NCBI GenBank assembly: GCA_019636535.1
Contig: JAHBXK010000023.1
Span: 1 to 54,221, forward strand
Source of the DNA: Phycisphaeraceae bacterium
Lineage (GTDB): Bacteria > Planctomycetota > Phycisphaerae > Phycisphaerales > UBA1924
Reading direction: 5' to 3'
Length of the DNA stretch: 54,221 bases
How positions within the stretch are numbered: position 1 is the first letter of the stretch; each line of letters starts with the position of its first letter. This document shows positions 41,853 through 52,637 of this stretch, in pieces. The notes under the pieces are model-generated. The model ran no database searches and had not been told where the DNA came from. It saw only the letters and a program-made list of their open reading frames with translations. A program made the position numbers and the translations under genes.

Positions 41853-43772
41853 TTGAATCGAGTTGTCTGCTATGTCGAGCGATCCTCCTCCGGTCGAACC
41901 ATCGAGCGGATGCGTCTGGTTGCGCCAGGCCTCCACCGTCAGTGGAACGGCGACTCGATCCCCTCCTCCGCTTCCGATTCAGTTGCGCACTTTGCACGCA
42001 TCGGCGCAGCCGCCAAGTGGATCGCCGACAACCTTCACGCTCTCGGTGCGGCCCGTCTGGACGCCCTCTGCGTCGATCCCGAAGGTGCGGTCTGCACCTG
42101 GTTCAGCGCCACGAGCCCCGACGAGAAGGTCGTTTCGGCAACGCTCGCACAAGCGGCGCTCGCTGCCGGTGACGCCTCCGGTTCCCCGAGCGGCTCCGCC
42201 GTCGTGACCGGCGGAGGCGCCGCTGGCCGGCTCGCCATGCTCGCTTCGAGCGATCCCATGACCGCCCTCTCCGAGTTGACCCTCCAGCCACTCGCCGTTG
42301 CGCGGCCGGGCGACGATCCAACGCCCACCGGCGGACTCGGCAAGTGGGCTTTCGGCCGGGGCAAGTCGGCAGCACGCGCGACGACCGGCACACAGGGACG
42401 TTTCGCTCTGCTGAGCATCCCCGACGCATGCGTCCGAGTCCTCGTCGACTCGCTCGACGATCTCGGCGTCGAGATCGGCTCGGTCACCTCGCTCTGGCAC
42501 GCGCTCGGCGCGGCGTTCGACCCCAGCGCCAGATCCGGCGCGGGCGCAGATGCTGAGAACGTCGTCGCGAGTTCTGATCCCGCGACAGCCGTGATCATGG
42601 TCGACCCGCGCGGGCGCATGGTCTGGTCATGGTCGCGCGCGGGCATGTTGGTCGCGGGGGGCTCGATGCGTCTGAGGCTCATCACGCCCCCATCGTTCGA
42701 ACCAAGCACCGTTACGGACCGCGGCGGAACTCCTGCCGAGCCCGAACCGATCGACGCCCTCTCCGCGAGCGGCGCCGGCACGGCCCGTCGGCTCGGCGGT
42801 CAGACCGATCAGGTGTCCAGTCGCGCCGATGAACCCGCGCCCGAAGCATCGTCAGCCGAGGTCGGTCGCCTCGTGGCCGACTGGCTGGCGTGGAGCACCC
42901 AACTCGGCGCTGCCCCGCAGCGCGTCGTCTGCTTCGGCCCGGCAACGTCGCCCCAGTCCGGAGTTGATCCGGCACACCCGTCGTTCGGTCAGGCGCTCGC
43001 GAAGGCCTGGCCCGGCGCAACCGTCGACCTGTTCGAACACGACGATCCGGTCGGACTCACGCTCCAGCGCCTCGCGGGCGTCAGCGGCGCCGACATGGGC
43101 TCGTTCGGCGCATCGGCCCGACTCGCCGGGCACGACCGTGACGTGCACATCGCGAGCGATCCGCGACTCTCCCTCACCGCCCTCTCGAACCGTCCCGGGC
43201 GATCCTCACGCCGCATGAATCGGTGGGTGGCGCTCGCGATCCTCCTCGCCGCGACCTTCGTCGCCGTTTGGGGATACCAGTTGCACCGCTCCGCCGGTCG
43301 CGCTGACGCGCTCATCGCCAAGGCTCGAAGCGATCGTGCCGAGATCGTCGCCGGTCTCGAACCGCTGATCCCCACGCTCGCCCGCGAGCCGAACCCCGAC
43401 GCCGTACTCACCGCCAGAATCAACACGCTCAGCGAGCAGGCCCGTGCCGTACGTCAGGCACCCCCGCTGCTCGGCGAGGTCGTGCGCTTGCTCAAGGCAT
43501 TCCGCGCTGTGCAATCCGAACTCCCCGAAGACCGCCGCGACGCGCTCCGAATTCAGGAAATGACCCTCTCAACGCTCGCCGCCGTCTTCAGGCTCGAAGT
43601 GCCCGACTCCGAGACCGGCCCACGCATCGAGATCGCGGTCAAGGCATCGCCCGGCCTCGTGCAGTGGTCCGGACGGGCCCCCGGCCCCACCGCTGGCCCT
43701 CAGACCTACATCCTCACAGGCATCCTCCCGCAAGAGCCGCTCTCATCCACCGGCGGCGGAGGGCCGCGCTGA
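41853..43772 (+). CDS. GspL-like assembly-platform protein
   Basis: A 639-residue protein. The cytoplasmic part (about 1-445) has an actin/PilM-like pattern with VVCYVERSSSGRTIERMRLV at the start, RFALLSIPDACVRVLVDSLD near 185 and AVIMVDPRGRMVWSWSRAGM near 250, interrupted by Ala/Ser-rich stretches. One transmembrane helix (MNRWVALAILLAATFVAVWG, near 456) leads to a periplasmic coiled coil. The start is TTG at 41853 after GAGAGG; a later in-frame ATG (MRLVAPGL) is possible. The stop overlaps the next start by one base (TGATG). The GspL assignment rests on architecture and position. Confidence 0.68.
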   Translation: MNRVVCYVERSSSGRTIERMRLVAPGLHRQWNGDSIPSSASDSVAHFARIGAAAKWIADNLHALGAARLDALCVDPEGAVCTWFSATSPDEKVVSATLAQAALAAGDASGSPSGSAVVTGGGAAGRLAMLASSDPMTALSELTLQPLAVARPGDDPTPTGGLGKWAFGRGKSAARATTGTQGRFALLSIPDACVRVLVDSLDDLGVEIGSVTSLWHALGAAFDPSARSGAGADAENVVASSDPATAVIMVDPRGRMVWSWSRAGMLVAGGSMRLRLITPPSFEPSTVTDRGGTPAEPEPIDALSASGAGTARRLGGQTDQVSSRADEPAPEASSAEVGRLVADWLAWSTQLGAAPQRVVCFGPATSPQSGVDPAHPSFGQALAKAWPGATVDLFEHDDPVGLTLQRLAGVSGADMGSFGASARLAGHDRDVHIASDPRLSLTALSNRPGRSSRRMNRWVALAILLAATFVAVWGYQLHRSAGRADALIAKARSDRAEIVAGLEPLIPTLAREPNPDAVLTARINTLSEQARAVRQAPPLLGEVVRLLKAFRAVQSELPEDRRDALRIQEMTLSTLAAVFRLEVPDSETGPRIEIAVKASPGLVQWSGRAPGPTAGPQTYILTGILPQEPLSSTGGGGPR

Positions 43773-44392
43773 TGTCGCAGATGTCAACCGGCGGGATCTC
43801 CCCTCAGGATGTCACCGGCAGCGCCGGGGTCGATATCGCCATGGCCGCCGCCGCCCGAGAGCGTGCCAACACCTCCCGTGTCCTCATCATCCTCTCACTC
43901 GTCGTCTTCCTCGGCGCGTGCATCTACGCGTTCACCGGCATCGCGGCTCGACGCGAGGCCGCCTCCAAAGTGGCCCGGCAGGTCAACGCAACCCAAGCGA
44001 CCCGCCAGTTGGCAGAGCGCTTCCGCGCCGCGACCGAGGGGCAAGCCGACGCTCGCTTCGCAGCCGACCCCCTCATGGGATCCAAGATCGAGCGTCTCGC
44101 AGACTCGGTCGGGCTCAAACTCTCCGGCCCGGTTGCCTTCGTCGAGTTGCCGACCGTCGGCGGTGTCGCGGGCATGGTCCAGCGACGGTTCACCGCACGC
44201 GCCGCAAACGCCGATCCCGCGATCCTGATCGAGTTTCTCATCGGCTCCCAGGACAGAGCCGGCTTTCCAGGTCTCGACATCACCAACATCGTGCTGCGCC
44301 CCTCCGGCCGCGCGGCCGGCGCTGAGGCGACCCACGACGGAGGATGGGATCTTCAGGTCGACTTCACGCGATGGGAGCGCCGCGCCGGCTGA
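43772..44392 (+). CDS. GspM-like assembly-platform protein
   Basis: A 206-residue protein with a short cytoplasmic tail, one helix (VLIILSLVVFLGACIYAFTG, near residue 35), a Gln/Ala/Arg-rich coiled coil (about 60-100), and a small C-terminal alpha-beta domain (VGLKLSGPVAFVELPTVGGV, later FPGLDITNIVLRPSG). This matches the layout of GspM/PilO proteins. Translation is coupled to the GspL-like gene (TGATG). Its function in the platform is inferred from position. Confidence 0.65.
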   Translation: MSQMSTGGISPQDVTGSAGVDIAMAAAARERANTSRVLIILSLVVFLGACIYAFTGIAARREAASKVARQVNATQATRQLAERFRAATEGQADARFAADPLMGSKIERLADSVGLKLSGPVAFVELPTVGGVAGMVQRRFTARAANADPAILIEFLIGSQDRAGFPGLDITNIVLRPSGRAAGAEATHDGGWDLQVDFTRWERRAG

Positions 44393-44431
44393 GCACGTCC
44401 TTGGAAACGCACGACGACGCAAGGATCGATC

Positions 44432-45088
44432 ATGACCACGCGCCGAACCACCCTCGCCATCCACTCCCAGCGCAACGCCGCCAAGTTCGTTGCGCTCGCG
44501 CTCGCACTCGCAATCGCGGCCGCCTCGGGCTGCAACTCCGGCTCCGCGACCAGCGATGCCGAACGCGTCCGCCTCGACGAGGCCAACGCCGCACGAAAGG
44601 CGCTCGAGCACGTGCGCGAGGCCGAGCGCCTCGAGCGGAACACCAAGAACGATCTCGCGATCGAAGAGTACCTGCGCGCCGTCAGGCTCTACCGCGAACT
44701 CCCCGCCGCCTGGAACAACCTCGGACGCCTCCTCATGATCAAGGGCGAGAACAACGCCGCCGCCGAGGCCTTCAGGATCGCCGCCGATCTCAGCCCCGCC
44801 GACCCCAAGCCCGTCTACAACCTCGGGGCGCTCTGGGAGTCCATGGGCTGGCCGGACGATGCCTCCCGTTACTACACCGAGGCGCTCGCCCGCGACCAGA
44901 ACCACCTCCCCTCTCTGCGCAGATCGATCCTTTTGGACGTCAATCTCGGCCGAGCCACCGACCAAACCGAGAACCGCCTCCGCAGGGCCCTCTTGCTCGA
45001 GTCAGACCCCGATTGGCGAGGCCACCTGATGCGGGCACAGGTCCGCATGCGCGACGGAAGCCTCACCGTCGGCAACGAGACTCGCTGA
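44432..45088 (+). CDS. TPR lipoprotein, likely pilotin-like accessory
   Basis: A 218-residue predicted lipoprotein. The signal (FVALALALAIAAASGC) ends in a lipobox with Cys34. The mature part is helical, with TPR units starting near residue 70 (AIEEYLRAVRLYRELPAAWN, then GRLLMIKGENNAAAEAFRIA, later LGALWESMGWPDDASRYYTE). It is 39 bases after the GspM-like gene and ends the secretion-type run. Outer-membrane TPR lipoproteins often help secretin assembly (PilF/PilW type), a plausible but untested role here. No terminator was recognised after it. Confidence 0.75.
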   Translation: MTTRRTTLAIHSQRNAAKFVALALALAIAAASGCNSGSATSDAERVRLDEANAARKALEHVREAERLERNTKNDLAIEEYLRAVRLYRELPAAWNNLGRLLMIKGENNAAAEAFRIAADLSPADPKPVYNLGALWESMGWPDDASRYYTEALARDQNHLPSLRRSILLDVNLGRATDQTENRLRRALLLESDPDWRGHLMRAQVRMRDGSLTVGNETR

Positions 45089-45272
45089 CTCCGCGACGCC
45101 TCCCGCGCGTCTTGGACCGAAAATCCCTCATCCCCACTGGCATCGAACTCATCCGTCAATAGACTGAAAGTTCGGGCGCTCCCTCTCGACGCTGTCATTG
45201 CGCCCGCGTGTTCGGATTATGTTCTTTTGGCCCGCACCCACACTCGCATCACGCTCCATCGCACCAACGACC

Positions 45273-47528
45273 ATGAAACGAACCTCAACCGCTCTTGGCC
45301 TGCTCTCCTCGGCGACGGCGCTGGCGATCTCCGCCGGAACCGCCCTCGCACAGGACTCAACGTCCAACACCGCCGGACTCCCCGGCGACGCCATCGACGC
45401 CTACCGCGTGGGCGCCACCTCCGAGCAGTTCAACGACTTCGTGCTCGATCTCAGCCCGCGCGCCAGTTCGTGGGGTCGTTCCTTCGCCTTCGGTCCTTTG
45501 GCCAAGGCCAGCCGCGCCAACACAGGCGGCTACTTCAGCCACATCGTCGGCGCTCAGTCCGCCTCCGCGCGCTTGTCGCTGCTGCCCATGCCCCGACCCG
45601 CGTACGGCGTCTGGTCCGGTCCCATGTTCGGCGTCAACAGCCAGACCAACAACACGCCGGGAACGATCTCGACGACCGGTCTCTACGGCCGTCGGTTCGC
45701 CGTCGGCTTCATGGAGTTCGGCTGGGGCAACGACGGCGCTTTCGGCACCGGAGACGACGAGAACAACATCGTCGCGGCCGTGGCCAGCTTCATCCACTCG
45801 CGCCCGAATCGCCTCTACGTCTCAAGGATCAACGCGCTCAGCAACAAGCTCACCGCCGCCGGCACCATGACCGCCTCGCTCGGCCTCGGCGGGATCGATG
45901 AGGCCGGAGTCGTCCACGCCTACGCCGACGGCTACGCCTCCACCGCCGCGACGCGACTGCTGCAGCGCAACATCGTCCGAGTCAACAGCCTCTCGCGCAA
46001 CCCCGCAAGCGTGAACCGCTTGCAGGAGAGCGGCTTCAACGACGCCGCGGCGTCCGCAAACGTCCGTGTCAGCACCACCACGATGACCGTGCCCACGATC
46101 ATCTCCTCGCTCCTTCCCGGCGGCCTCGCCAGGCCCGTCGTCCTGGCGCTCGACTTCGCCTCCGACTACATCCACGAAGCAACCGCCGGAACCACCACCA
46201 CCACCAAGTCATACCTCACCGGCGGCGCGGGCTCCGCACGCGGCACGCTCTCTTTCACCCCCTCCCCCTTCCAGGCCACAGGCGGCGCTTCCACCGTCGG
46301 CGTCGGCGCTTCCCTCCTCCGAACCGATTCCAACACGCGCACCCGCGGCATCCAACTCTTCGGCGTTCAGTCCAACGGCGCACCGACAAACCCGCTGCAG
46401 TTGATCCTGCCGACGGTCAGCGCCTTCCTCAACGATCCGTCCGACGGTTTCGCGCCCGGCTCCGCCTTCCCGCCGCTCGGAACGCACGAGTTCACGAACT
46501 ACGCCTCACAGGTTCCTTTCCGCGGCGGGTCCGGGCAAGTCGCGACCGTCGTTCTCCCCAACGGCGATCTTCTCGCCGCCGCGCTCGTCTCCGCGACCGC
46601 CACGGGCGGCACCGTCCCGCAGAGCCAGGACAACTACCTCGCCGTCGCCCGCGTCACGCCCGCCGGCGCGGCCTCCTGGACCGTCGCCGCCCACACCGGC
46701 AACGCTTCGGGCTCCGCAGGCACTCTCTCCAAGGCCATCCTCGGCGACTACGGCGCCGACGGCATCCCGGGCACCAACGACCCGGGCGAAGGCGACGGCA
46801 TCATCGACTCCACCCCCATCGGACGCATCGCCAAGGCCTCCGAGGTCTTCGCCAACACGACCACCGGCCCTTCGATCTCTTCCCCCGCCTTCGACCGCGC
46901 GGGCAACCTCTACTTCTTCGCAACCGTGGCGATCAACAGCGTCTCCGGCACCGAGTACACCACCGCCCTCCTCCGCGCCAACCGCAACCCCGCCAACAAC
47001 TCGTACCAGCTCGAACTGCTCCTCAAACTCGGCGACGTGATCCAGGGCGCCAATTCATCTCTCAACTATCAGGTCCAGTACCTCGGTCTCTCCGACGCCG
47101 ACTCCACCGACTCGGGCTCCATCTTCGCTTCAAACTCCGTCCGCGACCTGATCCCCGGCGTCGATCCCGGCGTGCTCACGACCCCCACGAATCCCAACAC
47201 GCTCGGCGCCCTCGCCTTCCGCGCACGCATCGTCTACGACGTCAACAACGACGGTCTGTTCATCGATCCGTCCGGCGTCGGCGGCGCTTCGAGCCCCGAT
47301 CAGGCGTACAACGTCGTCATGCTCATCATGCCGCGCATCCGCGTCGGCGACGCCAACCGCGACGGCTTGATCGACCTCTCAGACCTGCTGGTCTTTCTCG
47401 ACTTCTGGCTCCCCGCCCTCGGCAGCAACAACCCCGGCTCTTTCGCCGATTGGAACGGCGACGGCGTCATCGATCTCGCCGACCTGCTCGCCTTCCTCGA
47501 CGATTGGCTGCCGAACCTCGGAACCTGA
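45273..47528 (+). CDS. Secreted protein with C-terminal dockerin-like anchor
   Basis: A 751-residue exported protein. The signal peptide is MKRTSTALGLLSSATALAIS plus GTALAQ. The large middle part is beta-rich and Thr/Asn/Gly-rich, with Gly-Asp loops such as GWGNDGAFGTGDDENN, YGADGIPGTNDPGEGDG and VYDVNNDGLFIDPSG. The last 60 residues hold two calcium-loop repeats, GDANRDGLIDLSDLLVFLDFW and DWNGDGVIDLADLLAFLDDW, the dockerin-type ending of Planctomycete secreted proteins. It lies 184 bases downstream of the secretion-type operon, so export by that system is plausible. Its stop abuts the stop of the convergent LptF/G gene with no gap. Specific function unknown. Confidence 0.85.
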   Translation: MKRTSTALGLLSSATALAISAGTALAQDSTSNTAGLPGDAIDAYRVGATSEQFNDFVLDLSPRASSWGRSFAFGPLAKASRANTGGYFSHIVGAQSASARLSLLPMPRPAYGVWSGPMFGVNSQTNNTPGTISTTGLYGRRFAVGFMEFGWGNDGAFGTGDDENNIVAAVASFIHSRPNRLYVSRINALSNKLTAAGTMTASLGLGGIDEAGVVHAYADGYASTAATRLLQRNIVRVNSLSRNPASVNRLQESGFNDAAASANVRVSTTTMTVPTIISSLLPGGLARPVVLALDFASDYIHEATAGTTTTTKSYLTGGAGSARGTLSFTPSPFQATGGASTVGVGASLLRTDSNTRTRGIQLFGVQSNGAPTNPLQLILPTVSAFLNDPSDGFAPGSAFPPLGTHEFTNYASQVPFRGGSGQVATVVLPNGDLLAAALVSATATGGTVPQSQDNYLAVARVTPAGAASWTVAAHTGNASGSAGTLSKAILGDYGADGIPGTNDPGEGDGIIDSTPIGRIAKASEVFANTTTGPSISSPAFDRAGNLYFFATVAINSVSGTEYTTALLRANRNPANNSYQLELLLKLGDVIQGANSSLNYQVQYLGLSDADSTDSGSIFASNSVRDLIPGVDPGVLTTPTNPNTLGALAFRARIVYDVNNDGLFIDPSGVGGASSPDQAYNVVMLIMPRIRVGDANRDGLIDLSDLLVFLDFWLPALGSNNPGSFADWNGDGVIDLADLLAFLDDWLPNLGT

Positions 47529-48746
47529 TCACGTCCGAACCCAACTCACGCTCGCCACCGCGATCGGCAGCAGCGCGATCACCGGCAGAAACGCCGAAAA
47601 CCCCGGCGGCAAGCCAGGCACCGGAACCGTCGCCAGCAGAACCCCGCCCATCAGCGCCACGATCGCCACAGGCGCACACTTCAGGCTCTGCACCAGCATG
47701 TTCTTCGGCTCGCGCAGCAGGAAGAACGGGATCGTGATGATCAGGCTCAGCAGCCCGCTCAGCACCGTCGAAACCCGCCCGTACCGGATCCGCTGCAGCT
47801 TCTCCCGCATCTGCGGGTCCATGCCGGGGTTCTCCAACAGCGCCCCGATCTGCGCCCAACTCAGCGTCTGCGAATAACGCTCGTGCCGCTTGGCGATCAA
47901 CTGCTCAGGCCCAAGGTCCGTCTCGACCTCCGTCGGCACGGGCCCCGGGTCGACTTCGGTCACACCGCTTCCGGGCGGCGGCATCCGCATGCTCCGCGCC
48001 GTCGCGTCCGTCAGCACCCAGTACCCCCTTCCTGCGCCAAAGTCGCTCCCCGCGCGCCACGTCGCGCTCGCCGCACGGATCGTCCGCGTCGCCACACCCG
48101 CCGCGTCGCGCTCCCAGATGATCACGCCCGTCAGCGAGTGCGTGTCCGGATCGAACCGATCCGCCATGAACACCCGCCGACCCGCTCCCGCTTCCAAGCC
48201 GCCGTCGGCCGTCTCCGGGCCCGCGCGCCGCGGCGAGAAGCCACCCTCCGGCGTCGGCGGCACCCCGAACTGCGAAATGCTCCGATTCCCAACCTCCCCG
48301 TGATCCCGGATCAGCAGCGGCGCAATCCGCGGGTGCGACAGCACCAACTCGTGATCCACCACCTTCAGGATCATGAACCCCACCGCCACCACGAGAATCG
48401 GCCTCGCAACACGACGCAGCGAGATCCCAGACGCCAGCATCGCCGAGAGTTCCCGATGCCGAACCATCTGCGTCAGCGTGAAGCCCATCCCGCCGACCAG
48501 CGCCAAGCCGACCGTGAAAGCGAACAACTGCAGCAGCCGCGGACCCCACAGGTCGAACACCAGCATCGCCGTCACCACCGCGCGCCGCAGCCCCGTGCTC
48601 GACGGGTCCACCCTTCCCGCGTTCCGTACAAACCGATCGATGTTCAACGTCACGTCGATCGCCACCACGAACGTGAACAGCAGCACCAGCAGCGCCAACA
48701 CGTTGAACAGGTACTGCCGCGCGATGTAGCGATCAAGCGTGTTCAC
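47529..48746 (-). CDS. LptF/LptG-family permease
   Basis: A 405-residue permease of the LptF/LptG group, the membrane part of the ABC system that extracts LPS for transport to the outer membrane. The N-terminus MNTLDRYIARQYLFNVLALL and the following MVRHRELSAMLASGISLRRVARP are typical. Three C-terminal helices end the protein (PFFLLREPKNMLVQSLKCAP between the first two). The periplasmic jelly-roll domain lies at about residues 130-300 and includes RVFMADRFDPDTHSLTGVII. It is co-transcribed with the PAP2 gene upstream (4-base overlap). Whether it pairs with another LptF/G elsewhere is not visible. Confidence 0.88.
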   Translation of the reverse strand: MNTLDRYIARQYLFNVLALLVLLFTFVVAIDVTLNIDRFVRNAGRVDPSSTGLRRAVVTAMLVFDLWGPRLLQLFAFTVGLALVGGMGFTLTQMVRHRELSAMLASGISLRRVARPILVVAVGFMILKVVDHELVLSHPRIAPLLIRDHGEVGNRSISQFGVPPTPEGGFSPRRAGPETADGGLEAGAGRRVFMADRFDPDTHSLTGVIIWERDAAGVATRTIRAASATWRAGSDFGAGRGYWVLTDATARSMRMPPPGSGVTEVDPGPVPTEVETDLGPEQLIAKRHERYSQTLSWAQIGALLENPGMDPQMREKLQRIRYGRVSTVLSGLLSLIITIPFFLLREPKNMLVQSLKCAPVAIVALMGGVLLATVPVPGLPPGFSAFLPVIALLPIAVASVSWVRT

Positions 48747-49684
48747 GCCGGCACCCCCCGCCTCACAGCGCTCGAGCCAAGGTGCGACTCCACGCCCGCT
48801 CCGCCGTTGTTCTGCCGGTCAAGTTCACGCACAAACAACACCGCCAGCCACCCCAGCACGCCCGCCGCGTACACGTCCGAAAGAAAGTGCGCCCCGGCGA
48901 TCATCCGCGAGAGCCCCGTCCCGATCGCCAGCGCCAAGACCAGCCACCGCGCCCGCGGCCAGATCAGCCCCAGCGCCATCGCCGCACCAAACGCCACCGC
49001 CGCGTGCGACGACGCAAACCCCAGGTTCTCCGCGCTCAACGGACGCTCCCACCACGGCCTGAACGCGAACCAACCCCCGATCAGCCCCTCGTCCAGCGCC
49101 GCGTTCGGCCGCAGCCTTCGCACCACCAACTTCAGAACCTCCGCCGCACCCCCCGCCAGCGCAGCGCTCAGCAGCACGAACACCGCACGTCTCAGCACGC
49201 GCCCCGCCGACGCGAGCCCACGCGACGCAAAGTGAGCCCAGTCGCGCAGCACCAGCACCGGCGCCACGAACACCACGATCCACGTCAACTCCCCCAACCC
49301 CTTGAGCAGCGCGAACCACCACCGCGTCTCCAGCGCGCCCCGCTTTGCCTCCATCATCGCCACGTCACCCAGCCGTGCACCCGCGGCCAGGTTCAGATAC
49401 GCCGCTCGATCCCAGCACAACGACACCACCAACCCCATCAACACCCACCACCCCCAGCGCCTCAGCCACGCCGCACAAGCACCCCAAGCCCCCACCAGCC
49501 GCACACGCCACCCGTGAATCACCCGCTCGACGGGCGACCGAGCCAGCGGCCCATCATGCCGAGCACCGGTCGGTCGCGTCCGGCCGCCAAGCGTGTCCGC
49601 ACCTCCGGCCTCCGGCAAGACTCGCCGGCCATCGCCCGCGCCCCGCGTCCCGACCCGCACGATTCTCGACGCCTCAACCGTCAT
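48743..49684 (-). CDS. PAP2-family lipid phosphatase
   Basis: A 313-residue membrane phosphatase of the PAP2 superfamily, acting on lipid phosphates at the membrane surface. All three motifs are visible: KLVVRRLRP near residue 190, FASSHAAVAFGAAM near 225 and GLSRMIAGAHFLSDVYAAG near 265, with conserved Lys/Arg-Pro, Ser-His and Arg/His-Asp. The region ahead of the first helix is basic and low-complexity. The start at 49684 (MTVEASRIVRV) is chosen; a longer frame runs upstream but reads as Gly/Arg-rich noise. The stop overlaps the LptF/G start by 4 bases. The link to an LPS permease suggests undecaprenyl or lipid A phosphate as substrate. Confidence 0.85.
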   Translation of the reverse strand: MTVEASRIVRVGTRGAGDGRRVLPEAGGADTLGGRTRPTGARHDGPLARSPVERVIHGWRVRLVGAWGACAAWLRRWGWWVLMGLVVSLCWDRAAYLNLAAGARLGDVAMMEAKRGALETRWWFALLKGLGELTWIVVFVAPVLVLRDWAHFASRGLASAGRVLRRAVFVLLSAALAGGAAEVLKLVVRRLRPNAALDEGLIGGWFAFRPWWERPLSAENLGFASSHAAVAFGAAMALGLIWPRARWLVLALAIGTGLSRMIAGAHFLSDVYAAGVLGWLAVLFVRELDRQNNGGAGVESHLGSSAVRRGVPA

Positions 49685-49785
49685 CAACCACGATCGTACG
49701 GGCGAATCGCCCCGCGCGGGGCCGCGCCGCCCCTCCCCCGCCCACTTTCCACCGCTGCGCCCAAACTCGCCGATGCATCCGCACG

Positions 49786-50898
49786 ATGCCACACGCATCC
49801 AACCACCCCGCCCGGCACGTTGTGGCCCTCATCCCCACCCACGCCCGGCCCGACAAGGCCGCCGCCTGCGCCAGCACGCTCGCCCGCCAGTCCCATCCCG
49901 CCGAGGCCTTCACCGTCCTCTTCGCGCTCGACGGCGACGACCCGACCACCCGCGCTGAGATCCAATCCGCGTGGACCCAGGCCGCCGGCCGCGCCGCCTC
50001 GCTCATCGTCCATGCCTGCCCCCGCGCTGGGTACAACGCCGCCCGCAACCACGGCCTGACTTACCTCCGCGAGCACCATCCCAACCTCGCGCTCGACCGC
50101 ACCACGCTCCTGCTCTCCCTCAACGACGACATCCTCGCCGATCCCGATCTCATCGCCGCCCACGTCCGTGCCCACAACCAAGCCGCCCGACTCGGTCATC
50201 GCGGCGTCATCATCTCCGGCAGCGCTCCCTGGGTCGTCCCCACCGTGGATCAAGACTCGCTCACCGACCGCCTCGTCCGCGAAACGTCCATGGTCTTCTT
50301 CTACGACCAGATGTCGCGCGAGAAACACCCCGACCCCTACCGCGACTGGGGCTTCCGCCACTGCTACGGACTCAACTTCTCCGCCCCGCTCTGGGCCGTG
50401 ATCGAAACCTGCGGCTTCACAGCCTTCCCTTTCACCTACGGCCACGACGACATCGAACTCGCCTTCCGACTCAACGCCCGATTCGCCTTCCCCGTCTGGT
50501 TCCGCCCCGACGCCAGAGTCCGCCACGACCATCGCTACCGCGCTCAGCGCCTGCTCGACCGCGAGTTCAACCTGGGCGTCGCGTCCTGGCGATTCGCCCA
50601 AGCCCTCCCCGCCTTCGGCCGGGCGCTCTTCAACCGCGACGTCACCTCCCCCGAAGAGATCGAGTACTCGCGCCAGTTCCTGCAGCGCGAAGCCCTCGCC
50701 GCCGAGCGCCTCCGCCGCACCTTCCTTTCCTTCGATCAACTCCCCGCCGCGTCCATCCCACCCTCCGACACGCCCGCCGCCCGCACCCTCATCGAGGCCC
50801 TCTACCAGCAGCACCTCCTCCTCAAACGCTGGACCTGGCGCAAGGGCCTCCTCGAAGCCGCCGCATCGCCCACACCGGCGCTCAACCTACCTTCCTGA
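49786..50898 (+). CDS. Family 2 glycosyltransferase
   Basis: A 370-residue GT-A-fold transferase. It starts HVVALIPTHARPDKAAACAS, with a nucleotide-sugar site SLNDDILADPDL near residue 112 (NDD in place of DXD). A later GHDDIELAFRLNARFAFPVW near 220 resembles the acceptor/base motif of GT2 enzymes. A His/Arg-rich FRPDARVRHDHRYRAQR follows. There are no membrane helices. The start at 49786 (MPHASNHPA) is chosen because the upstream frame is low-complexity. It stands between the PAP2/LptF pair and the NIF3 gene, so an envelope polysaccharide role is plausible. Confidence 0.85.
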   Translation: MPHASNHPARHVVALIPTHARPDKAAACASTLARQSHPAEAFTVLFALDGDDPTTRAEIQSAWTQAAGRAASLIVHACPRAGYNAARNHGLTYLREHHPNLALDRTTLLLSLNDDILADPDLIAAHVRAHNQAARLGHRGVIISGSAPWVVPTVDQDSLTDRLVRETSMVFFYDQMSREKHPDPYRDWGFRHCYGLNFSAPLWAVIETCGFTAFPFTYGHDDIELAFRLNARFAFPVWFRPDARVRHDHRYRAQRLLDREFNLGVASWRFAQALPAFGRALFNRDVTSPEEIEYSRQFLQREALAAERLRRTFLSFDQLPAASIPPSDTPAARTLIEALYQQHLLLKRWTWRKGLLEAAASPTPALNLPS

Positions 50899-50977
50899 AC
50901 GCACCCCGCGCTGCCGCCGGACTCACCAGCGCCCCCTCCGCCCGCCGGCCACGCCGCACCGCGCACGGACCATCACC

Positions 50978-52255
<1,278 letters not shown>

Positions 52256-52637
52256 CGCAAGTCTCTGCCGAGCAAGCGATTACGAATCGCTGCCGAGCAA
52301 ATCTCCGTCGCGAAAGCCCGATAATCCCCTCCCCCGCGCCCGATCCCCCGACGAATAGTCGGAATTTTCGTCACAACCCCCTTGTTCGGGCGTGCATTTC
52401 AAGTAGAATCTTCACAGTGAGTCGAGAGAGAGACCCGTTCGCGCGGCAGAGTGCGCTCAGCGCACTCGCCTAACGTGAACCCAGTCACGATCGAGACGAG
52501 CGAACGTCCGCGGCGTGTGGCCGCGGGGTGTCGGCTGTGTGGCCGCACCGGAAAGTGGACGATCAGCCGCCGCCGTCGTGTGAATGTGCGGGGTAAGTCT
52601 GTGTGGGCCGCCGTGAGCGGCAAAGGAGAGATCAGAG
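52256..52637 (+). other. 382-base gap upstream of the last secreted-protein gene
   Basis: No gene is supported between the NIF3 gene and the secreted-protein gene. The gap contains the promoter listed next and a long 5' untranslated stretch of about 220 bases after it. It ends with AAAGGAGAG 11 bases before the ATG at 52638. A GAGAGAGA tract lies at 52424-52432. No riboswitch was recognised. Confidence 0.5.
52382..52409 (+). promoter_or_regulatory. Candidate sigma-70-type promoter
   Basis: TTGTTC (52382-52387) and TAGAAT (52404-52409) with a 16-base spacer, in an unusually A/T-rich stretch for this genome. It faces the secreted-protein gene and would give a 5' untranslated region of about 220 bases. 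Confidence 0.5.
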
